From assembly GCA_913774715.1 (NCBI GenBank), contig CAJYHS010000256.1, positions 1-33,187 of the forward strand: a DNA stretch of 33,187 nucleotides, written 5' to 3'. Source of the DNA: an uncultured Siphonobacter sp. (GTDB taxonomy: Bacteria > Bacteroidota > Bacteroidia > Cytophagales > Spirosomataceae). Position numbers and translations under genes: made by a program. Below are positions 26,717 to 33,187 of this stretch, piece after piece; position 1 is the stretch's first letter, and each line of letters begins with the position of its first letter. The notes beneath the pieces are model-generated. The model was not told the origin of the DNA, searched no databases, and worked only from the letters and a program-made list of their open reading frames with translations.

Positions 26717-28774
26717 ATGAAAAGAACGCTTGGCCTGATTTTTATTTTTATTCTTGGAAGTGAATTGGGAGCTTTTGCTCAACGTATTCATTGGGCCACT
26801 AAAGTTTTACAGGTTTCCTCCGAAACCAAAACCGAAGATCTATCCTACAGAGCTATTCAGGCATTAGGCAAACCTAACTCCGGCCCAGAAATGGGTGATT
26901 TACGTGCCGCCTGGCAGCCCGCTCAGCCTGACTCCGGTGAGGAGTTTCTGAAAGTGTCTTTCGATACGTTGATGCCCGTCCGACAGATTACTGTTGTCGA
27001 AAATTACGGAGCCGGATGTATTCAACAAATCTGGTTGAGCGATGAAAAAGGAGATGAAAAGCTGGTTTATTCTAATTCTGCCCCTTTTCCCTCTGCACAA
27101 GGTAAAATCTGGTCGATTAAGCTGGCTTCCCTCACCCCTTACCCGGTGTCTGCCTTAACAGTGGTGCTGAATACCACCCGTCGTTCGGGATACACCCAGA
27201 TTGATGCCATCGGTATTTCTCAGGATACGCTTGCCTTTAAGCCAACCATTCATCTTTCTAAAAAGTATAATGAGCAGAAAATCGTTAAGGAAAATCTTGG
27301 AGAAGCGGTCAATTCGAAAGCAAATGAACTAATTCCGATTATCTCGGCTGATGGAAAAACCCTGTACTTTACCCGCTGGGATCATCCTGAAAATAAAGGC
27401 GAAGCCATTAAGGAAGGGGATGATGACATCAAAAGAAAACCCCAGGACATCTGGTTTTCTCAGCAATTGAATGGCATTTGGCAAAAGGCTCAGAATATTG
27501 GTAGCCCGCTCAATAACAGAGACCATAACTCGCTTTTCTCGATATCAGCCGACTCCCGAACGGCTTATCTGATGAACGAATATGACGAAACCGGAACCAT
27601 GCATTTAGGAATTTCGTACTCACGAAAAACGCCAACGGGCTGGTCTTTTCCTAAACCCATGAAGATTGAAAATTTCGATATTCTTCGTCAGGAAGGTCGC
27701 TATACTACTGAATTTGCTTTATCGGCAGATGAGCGGGTTTTACTCATGAGTGTCTACCGGGCTGATACCCACGGCGGTCGGGACTTATATGTTTCGTTTC
27801 TGAAAGATTCAAAAGTCTGGTCAACGCCTAAAAACCTGGGGCCGACCCTGAACACCATCGAAGAAGAAGGTTCTCCCTTTCTGGCCGCCGATGGAAAGAC
27901 CCTATACTTTTCCAGTCGTGGTCGCCCCGGTTACGGTGACTATGATATTTTCATTACCCGTCGGCTCGATGATAGCTGGCAAAAATGGACAGAGCCAGAA
28001 AATTTGGGACCGGTTATTAACTCTCCTACCGATGACGTTTTCTTCTCGGTTCCTGCTTCGGGCGAGTTTGCCTATTTATGCTCCAGTGAAAATTCATACG
28101 GTAAAGAAGATATTTTCCGGATTCGTCTGACCGAGGACATTAAACCAGAACCTGTCGTTATGCTTTCCGGGAATGTGCTGCATTCGGTAACTAAAAAGCC
28201 AATCAACGCTGACATTTTTGCTCAGGTATTGCAAGGTGAGAAAGATAGTATTCAAACGGAATTCAACCCTGCGACGGGTGAGTATAAGTTCATTCTTCCC
28301 ACCAGGAAATTGTATGGTCTGAACGCTTCCAAAGCCGGATTTTATCCCATTTCCGAAGAAATGGATTTAAGAAATGAAAAACGTTACCGCGAAATTCGTA
28401 AGAACCTGCTATTGGTGCCGATTGAAGAAGGAGCGAAAATCACGATGAACACGGTTTATTTCGAACAAAGTCAGCCCGAAGTAGACTCCTCTTCATTTGG
28501 AGAATTACGTCGCCTGGTTCAGGTAATGAAAGAACATCCTACGATGAAAATCCTGATGGAAGGCCACACCGACAATTTCGGAGACTTCAATGCCAACATT
28601 GTCTTATCCCAGCAGCGAGTGGAACACGTGAAAAGTTACCTGGTTTTCAAAGGTATTGCTGCAGATCGTATTATTTGTAAAGGGTATGGTTCTAGTCGTC
28701 CTCTGGTGAGTAATTATAGCGAAGAAAATCGTCGAAAAAACCGTCGGGTTGAGTTTACAATATTGACAAAATAA
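26717..28774 (+). CDS. PD40 beta-propeller-OmpA outer-membrane protein (PorE-like, without TPR)
   Basis: 685-residue exported protein that probably links the outer membrane to peptidoglycan. After the signal peptide (ending LGAFAQ) there is a beta-rich domain (about 22-170) with a discoidin-like pattern (KVSFDTLMPVRQITVVENYG, then GCIQQIWLS). Next come five PD40/WD40-like blades (about 200-470; e.g. PIISADGKTLYFTRWD and PFLAADGKTLYFSSRGRPGYG). A carboxypeptidase-regulatory-like domain follows (about 480-565, VMLSGNVLHSVTKKPINADI), then a C-terminal OmpA domain (EGHTDNFGDFNANIVLSQQR, ending ENRRKNRRVEF). The order PD40-CRD-OmpA is that of the type IX secretion component PorE, but PorE has N-terminal TPRs and this protein does not, so a direct T9SS role is uncertain. 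Confidence 0.88.
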   Translation: MKRTLGLIFIFILGSELGAFAQRIHWATKVLQVSSETKTEDLSYRAIQALGKPNSGPEMGDLRAAWQPAQPDSGEEFLKVSFDTLMPVRQITVVENYGAGCIQQIWLSDEKGDEKLVYSNSAPFPSAQGKIWSIKLASLTPYPVSALTVVLNTTRRSGYTQIDAIGISQDTLAFKPTIHLSKKYNEQKIVKENLGEAVNSKANELIPIISADGKTLYFTRWDHPENKGEAIKEGDDDIKRKPQDIWFSQQLNGIWQKAQNIGSPLNNRDHNSLFSISADSRTAYLMNEYDETGTMHLGISYSRKTPTGWSFPKPMKIENFDILRQEGRYTTEFALSADERVLLMSVYRADTHGGRDLYVSFLKDSKVWSTPKNLGPTLNTIEEEGSPFLAADGKTLYFSSRGRPGYGDYDIFITRRLDDSWQKWTEPENLGPVINSPTDDVFFSVPASGEFAYLCSSENSYGKEDIFRIRLTEDIKPEPVVMLSGNVLHSVTKKPINADIFAQVLQGEKDSIQTEFNPATGEYKFILPTRKLYGLNASKAGFYPISEEMDLRNEKRYREIRKNLLLVPIEEGAKITMNTVYFEQSQPEVDSSSFGELRRLVQVMKEHPTMKILMEGHTDNFGDFNANIVLSQQRVEHVKSYLVFKGIAADRIICKGYGSSRPLVSNYSEENRRKNRRVEFTILTK

Positions 28775-29040
28775 ATTCCTTATTCGCCAGTAACGCTCCA
28801 GCGGAGAAACCGTATTATGCTGAATTGAAGTCATTTTTTTACAAACTCCAGCAATCGAAGAGAAATCATCCTTCAGGAAAACGGCTCTTTCATTAGTCGT
28901 CTTCCATCCATAGTTAGCCTTTATTAAGCTACGATGAAGAAGCCGTGGTTTCCCGTTACATTCCCTTTAAGATTTGCATCCCCCAGCCTTTTTGACCATT
29001 TTCGCGACTGAATCAGCCTTCTTTGGTCCGAATTAGTACC

Positions 29041-30771
29041 ATGTCACGACCCCTACTCATTGTTCTTTTATCCGGAATTCTAGTCCTGGCCCTTGGGCTT
29101 CGGTTATATACACTCGGAGACTATAGCTTATTTTTTGACGAGAAATCAACATTACTAGTTTCTCAGGGAGTTGCACTGGAAGGTGCAAACCAGCCTGAAC
29201 TTCACCAGAAGTATTTCACTCCTCAGGATTTTTGGCGGCCTAAACGTATGGCTGATTACTACGAAGCCATTAATCGCAGTGATATAGGTAACTCCCCGGC
29301 TTATTACGTTTTATTTCATGGCTGGGTCGCCTTGTTTGGCTTAAGTGATTTTAGCCTTCGATTTCTCTCGGTTATTTTTAGTGTGTTAACCGTTGCTCTG
29401 AGTTTTCGTTTCACAAAAAAACATTTGAAAAGCGATAAGCTGGCTCTGAGTGTGGCCCTTGTTATCGCTCTTGAACCCTTCTTCATCGCTTATAGTCATC
29501 AGGCACGTAATTACTCGATGACTTTCTTCTTTACCTTGTTATTAACCGACGTATTTTTAGACATTGTCCGGTCCCCCACGCCAGTGCACTGGACTAAATT
29601 TCTATGGTATGGTCTTCTAGCCTGGTTAGTCTGGTTCTGTCATTTACTCGCCATTATTGTCGTTGCTATTCACGGCATATACGTTTTATTATACGTTCGA
29701 AATATCCGTACCTGGATCGGACTGGGCCTGTCCTTACTATTACCCATTGCTGGAATGATCTGGTGGATGTCCCCTGGAAAAGGCGGTGAATACACCCTGC
29801 ATACGCTGAAATATCAGGGCGAATTGTATAAAAAAGTAGCCGACACGCAGTCTCCCGAAATGTTGGCCACCCCTCAAAACGTTTGGGTTAAACTTTCTCC
29901 CGTGCTGGCTGACCAGTTCTGGATTACCAATGGGTTGGCGAATCGACTGGCGGGGAAAACTAACTTCATCATCTGGACGCTTACTACCTTATTATCCATA
30001 TTTGCTCTCTGGCAGTATCAACTGTATCAACGTTTTAAATGGTCAATTCTGGCCATTATGGCTACCATTCTTTCGCTATTTTTCTATAAATCCCAACCCT
30101 GGGGCTTTTTGGCCTTACAAAGTGCCTGCATCCTTCTGGGCGTCCTGATCTATTACAGTACCCGAAAAAAAGCTGCTTCCGAACGTTCATTACTTCTATT
30201 TTTTGCCTTGCTCACGTTTGTCCCGACGGCCTTTCTGCTGGTGATGACACTAAAAAACGGACATACCTTTGGCATCACCCAGCGATACGGTGGATTTTCA
30301 TTTCCCTATGCTATCATACTCATTGCCATTGCGATTCGAGAAAGTGTAAAACTTCCATTCTGGGGTAAACTTATTATTCTAGCGGCCTGTATCAGTCAGT
30401 TCGGAGCCATTGCCAAAATGCTGAATGAAATTTATGAGGACCGTTCGCCGAAATACACTTACCGATCAGAAGCCCGAATTTCTAATCCCTATATCAAGGC
30501 TGCTGAAACGCTGAAGAAGTTATATATGCCCGGAGATACTATTCTCTATCCCAGCGGAGTCAAGGACGTTTTTGGTGCTGCGGACAAGTATACGTATGGT
30601 ATTAAAGTTTCCATTATGGATGCTCAGTTTATTAACGTTTATCTCCCCAAAGATGCTACCTATTGGCAACGAGTGGACCCGGCCGAAGCGGATAAGTTGT
30701 ATCTTTGGCAAAAATCAACTGGAAAAAAACGTTTGATTTTTGATTTCGAAGGCCCCAAGTATCGCTATTAA
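29041..30771 (+). CDS. GT39-type (GT-C) membrane glycosyltransferase
   Basis: 576-residue polytopic membrane protein, start ATG 29041 (MSRPLLIVLLSGILVLALGL); a TTG at 29023 is less likely. The first periplasmic loop has the diagnostic acidic pair Asp33-Glu34 (YSLFFDEKSTLLV), as in ArnT/PMT-like enzymes that use polyprenyl-phosphate-linked sugars. A second motif, YSHQARNYSMTFFF, matches the 'QARxY' element common in this group. About ten to twelve hydrophobic helices precede a soluble C-terminal tail of about 100 residues. It is likely to transfer a sugar to lipid, glycan or protein on the periplasmic face. It opens a plus-strand group with a transketolase subunit and an epimerase-GT2 fusion. 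Confidence 0.85.
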   Translation: MSRPLLIVLLSGILVLALGLRLYTLGDYSLFFDEKSTLLVSQGVALEGANQPELHQKYFTPQDFWRPKRMADYYEAINRSDIGNSPAYYVLFHGWVALFGLSDFSLRFLSVIFSVLTVALSFRFTKKHLKSDKLALSVALVIALEPFFIAYSHQARNYSMTFFFTLLLTDVFLDIVRSPTPVHWTKFLWYGLLAWLVWFCHLLAIIVVAIHGIYVLLYVRNIRTWIGLGLSLLLPIAGMIWWMSPGKGGEYTLHTLKYQGELYKKVADTQSPEMLATPQNVWVKLSPVLADQFWITNGLANRLAGKTNFIIWTLTTLLSIFALWQYQLYQRFKWSILAIMATILSLFFYKSQPWGFLALQSACILLGVLIYYSTRKKAASERSLLLFFALLTFVPTAFLLVMTLKNGHTFGITQRYGGFSFPYAIILIAIAIRESVKLPFWGKLIILAACISQFGAIAKMLNEIYEDRSPKYTYRSEARISNPYIKAAETLKKLYMPGDTILYPSGVKDVFGAADKYTYGIKVSIMDAQFINVYLPKDATYWQRVDPAEADKLYLWQKSTGKKRLIFDFEGPKYRY

Positions 30772-30926
30772 TGCTACATAACCGGCCTTCAAAGTTGTAG
30801 TGTCAGAATTAATTTCATCGACAAATACCTGGATTTAACGAACATTCAGACTTTAAAAACGTTTGAACCTACAAATCCTTCCATTGCTATTACCAGTAAC
30901 AATTTCAACTGCCAGCCTTATTTTCC

Positions 30927-31745
30927 ATGTTGGAAACTGAATTAAAACAATTAGCCGGAGAGTTGCGACTCAAAGCCCTGGAACTTTACAAAATGGCCAA
31001 TGCTGGTCATATTGGCTGTTCTATGAGTTGCCTTGACCTGATGATCGGTACGCTAGTCAAGCAAAAACGCACTCAGGAAACCTTCATTCTTTCCAAAGGT
31101 CACGCAGCGGCAGCTCTTTATACCTGCCTGAACCACCTTGGCGAAATTTCTGACGATACGTTACAGACCTTTTACAAGAATAACACTACGCTTCCCGCTC
31201 ACCCGGCTCCTAACAAGCACGCCGGCATTCCTTTTGCGACGGGATCGCTAGGGCATGGCTTACCCATTGCAACGGGAATTGCCAAAGCCAATCAATTACT
31301 AGGGGACGACCTGCTGACCTTCGTACTAATGTCCGACGGGGAAACCAATGAAGGCACTACCTGGGAAGCTCTGCATTTTGCCGTAAATAATCAGCTGGAT
31401 CAACTCGTGGTATTAATCGACCGGAACCGCTTACAGGGATTTGGACAAACTCAGGACATTCTGGGTGACTCTGCTGATCCCCGTAAATACGAAGTCATCG
31501 GAGCGGAAGTCCACGAAATTGACGGCCACGATATTCCTGCCATTATTCAGACGATTGAGCTGGTTCGTACTCAGCGGAACGGTAAGCCTAAAGTAATTGT
31601 GGCCAATACTGTAAAAGGTAAAGGCGTCTCTTACATGGAAAACCGAATGGAATGGCACTACCTGCCCATGTCTGCCGACTTGTACGAGCAAGCCCAAAAA
31701 GATGTCATTGAGACCTATCAACTATCTGTAGAACACGTTCATTAG
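30927..31745 (+). CDS. Transketolase, N-terminal (diphosphate-binding) subunit
   Basis: 272-residue thiamine-diphosphate-binding half of a split transketolase. Recognisable elements are AGHIGCSMSCLDLM, LSKGHAAAALY, GSLGHGLPIATGIAKA, the GDG-like metal/TPP motif SDGETNEGTTWEA, and a family-typical end (VKGKGVSYMENRMEWHYLP). The pyrimidine-binding and C-terminal domains are absent, so a partner subunit gene is expected. It is not in the window; it may lie just downstream. It sits 155 bases after the GT39 gene and 88 before the epimerase-GT2 fusion. Split transketolases in glycan loci often serve sugar biosynthesis rather than the pentose phosphate pathway. The actual sugar is unknown. Confidence 0.9.
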   Translation: MLETELKQLAGELRLKALELYKMANAGHIGCSMSCLDLMIGTLVKQKRTQETFILSKGHAAAALYTCLNHLGEISDDTLQTFYKNNTTLPAHPAPNKHAGIPFATGSLGHGLPIATGIAKANQLLGDDLLTFVLMSDGETNEGTTWEALHFAVNNQLDQLVVLIDRNRLQGFGQTQDILGDSADPRKYEVIGAEVHEIDGHDIPAIIQTIELVRTQRNGKPKVIVANTVKGKGVSYMENRMEWHYLPMSADLYEQAQKDVIETYQLSVEHVH

Positions 31746-31824
31746 TTTTCCGTTGTTAGTTTTCCGTTGTCAGTTATTGCTTCTATGCCTCAATTGAAAA
31801 CTGAAAACTCTAAACGGTAAACTG
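31742..31824. repeat. Short GTTAGTTTTC-type intergenic repeats
   Basis: TTAGTTTTCCGTTG is repeated exactly in tandem (31742-31755 and 31756-31769); the first copy contains the transketolase stop codon. Downstream, CAATTGAAAACTGAAAAC and TAAACGGTAAACTG form a loose inverse of it, so the region can fold into an imperfect hairpin. Similar in style to the repeat between ligA and dapA. Confidence 0.5.
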
Positions 31825-31833
31825 CCCCATCGA

Positions 31834-33187
31834 ATGACCGAATCATTACGTGACGATATATTGCAGCTGCGTGGACCCATTTTCGTTTTTGGTGCCAGTG
31901 GATTTATCGGAGCTGCTTTGTTTGAAAAACTCTTTGCGATTCGCAAGGATGTGTATACCCTTACCCACGACGCCCGCAAGGCCTGGCGTTTGAAGCTACT
32001 GGATGTTCCGGCAGAAAATGTTATTCACTGTGACATCGTTTCTCCCACTTCAGTAAAAGGAGTTTTTGATGAATTAAAGCCTAAAACGGTCTTTAATTTA
32101 GCTGCTTACGGAGCATATTCCAAACAGCAAAACATTACACTGACGTACGAAACTAACGTTATTGGAACAGTTAATATTCTGGAAAACTGTACGTCAGAAA
32201 CCGTATACATCCACGCTGGCAGCAGCTCGGAATATGGGTTTAATTGCACGGCTCCCAGTGAAACTGATCCCGTTGAGCCCAATAGTCATTATGCGGTCTC
32301 GAAGGTTTCTTCAGCCTATCTGGTTCAGTTTTACAATCAGGTTCAGCAGAAAAAGGCGGTTAACCTTCGGCTGTATTCGATTTACGGCGACTGGGAAGAA
32401 CCCGACCGGCTGATTCCTCGGTTGATTGAAAACGTGCGAAAAGGTCAGTTACCTCCACTGGTTTCACCGGAAATTTCCCGTGATTTCGTGTATGTTGACG
32501 ACTGTATTTCTGCCTTCGTCAAGGCCGCCCTGGCGGATTATACCGTTGTTGGTGGAAAATCTTACAACATCGCGTCTGGCATTAAAACAACGATTGCTGA
32601 TCTGGTAAGAACCGTTCAGCAGCAGTTTGCTATTACTCAGGATGCAGTGTATGGAACGATGCAGAACCGGAAATGGGACCTAGCTGAATGGTACGGTGAC
32701 CCCACGGCTGCTCGTCAGGATTTGAAATGGGAAACCAAGTTTTCGCTCGCGGAAGGATTGCAACGTACTTACGACTGGCAACAAAAGCATAACTATGAAG
32801 ATCGGGTTGTTCCCGCCTTCGAAAATCCCTATCTGAATCCAGTTATATCGGCCATTATTGCCTGTTACAAAGATGCTCAGGCCATGCCTTACATGTATGA
32901 GCGTCTGGTAAAAACCTTCAATGCCATGAAGGTTCGTTACGAAATCATCTTTGTCAATGACCGTTCTCCCGACGATACGGAAGCGGTTCTGGAACAACTC
33001 TGTGCGAAAGATCCCAATGTGATTGGCATTACCCATTCCCGCAATTTCGGCAGTCAGTCAGCCTTTTTGAGTGGAATGGAAATCTCTACCGGAGATGCCG
33101 TAGTGTTGATGGATGGTGACTTACAGGATCCCCCGGAAATCATTCCTGATTTTTACGAAAAATGGCAGGAAGGCTACGAAGTCGTTT
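31834..33187 (+). CDS. NAD-dependent epimerase/dehydratase fused to family-2 glycosyltransferase (3' end missing)
   Basis: 451 codons are open from ATG 31834 to the window end. Residues 14-315 are an extended SDR sugar-nucleotide epimerase/dehydratase: Rossmann motif GASGFIG (20-26), FNLAAYGAYS (88-96), active-site SSSEYG (130-135) and catalytic Tyr153/Lys157 (HYAVSK). Further elements are LRLYSIYG and RDFVYVDD. After a linker of about 20 residues, a GT2 domain of the DPM1/GtrB kind starts at about 336: SAIIACYKDAQAMPYMYERL, EIIFVNDRSPDDT (Asp376 region), SRNFGSQSAFLSGME and VLMDGDLQDPPE (DGD 427-429). No stop or internal start separates the two. It probably makes a sugar nucleotide and loads the sugar on a polyprenyl phosphate. 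The product is not identifiable. Confidence 0.88.
   Translation, partial: MTESLRDDILQLRGPIFVFGASGFIGAALFEKLFAIRKDVYTLTHDARKAWRLKLLDVPAENVIHCDIVSPTSVKGVFDELKPKTVFNLAAYGAYSKQQNITLTYETNVIGTVNILENCTSETVYIHAGSSSEYGFNCTAPSETDPVEPNSHYAVSKVSSAYLVQFYNQVQQKKAVNLRLYSIYGDWEEPDRLIPRLIENVRKGQLPPLVSPEISRDFVYVDDCISAFVKAALADYTVVGGKSYNIASGIKTTIADLVRTVQQQFAITQDAVYGTMQNRKWDLAEWYGDPTAARQDLKWETKFSLAEGLQRTYDWQQKHNYEDRVVPAFENPYLNPVISAIIACYKDAQAMPYMYERLVKTFNAMKVRYEIIFVNDRSPDDTEAVLEQLCAKDPNVIGITHSRNFGSQSAFLSGMEISTGDAVVLMDGDLQDPPEIIPDFYEKWQEGYEVV

Noticed and set aside
26632-26763. 43-codon frame (MDYWTAFRFFKFIKG...) overlapping the start of the PD40-OmpA gene
   Set aside because: It overlaps a strong signal-peptide gene out of frame and has no homology I recognise or promoter support.
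32162-32608. Short plus-strand frames inside the last gene
   Set aside because: They are out-of-frame shadows; the frame from 31834 contains all SDR and GT2 motifs without a stop.

Overview
The window reads as chromosomal DNA of a Bacteroidota bacterium, most likely of the order Cytophagales. The support is a SusC/TonB-type receptor with a carboxypeptidase-regulatory N-domain, a GLPGLI-family protein, a PD40-OmpA protein resembling PorE, an RprX/RprY-like two-component pair, several secreted M14 peptidases, very few Shine-Dalgarno sequences, and TAnnTTTG-type promoter boxes. The lineage is inferred from family content only. I see no insertion sequence, prophage, CRISPR array, rRNA or complete tRNA.

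Layout. 1-5187: the 3' part of a large outer-membrane beta-barrel receptor converges on a GLPGLI protein across a bidirectional terminator. A histidine kinase/response regulator pair, with ATGA-overlapping genes, starts divergently from the GLPGLI gene. 5288-9033: a secreted M14 metallopeptidase with a C-terminal amidotransferase-like domain, then a secreted alpha/beta hydrolase. 9034-9424: a gene-free stretch between convergent genes, made of two diverged copies of a repeat module, each with a terminator-like hairpin at its centre. 9425-13199 (minus strand): ligA, dapA, a Dabb-family protein and a small lipoprotein, probably co-transcribed. 13367-14088: rpe on the plus strand, followed directly by a 71-base perfect palindrome. 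14351-17898: a DoxX-like membrane protein converging on a ZnuD-like TonB receptor, which is preceded on its own strand by a small histidine-rich membrane protein. 18071-22695: a DHA2-type MFS exporter, a small exported protein of unknown function, cardiolipin synthase and a YdjM-type membrane protein with a TTG start. 22879-26412 (minus strand): two tandem secreted M14-family genes; the promoter-proximal copy has lost its zinc and catalytic residues. 26717-28774: the PD40-OmpA protein. 29041-33187: the start of a surface-glycan locus (GT39-type glycosyltransferase, an N-terminal-only transketolase subunit, and an epimerase fused to a family-2 glycosyltransferase that runs off the window).

Together the window mixes core metabolism and replication genes (ligA, dapA, rpe, cls) with envelope and periplasm functions: peptide hydrolysis, outer-membrane uptake probably including metal, envelope sensing and glycan assembly. 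The points most worth following are the M14 pseudoenzyme beside its apparently intact paralogue, the epimerase-glycosyltransferase fusion, the twin repeat modules at 9098-9409, the ZnuD-like receptor with its histidine-rich partner, and two genes whose promoter-like box sits only 4-5 bases before the ATG.
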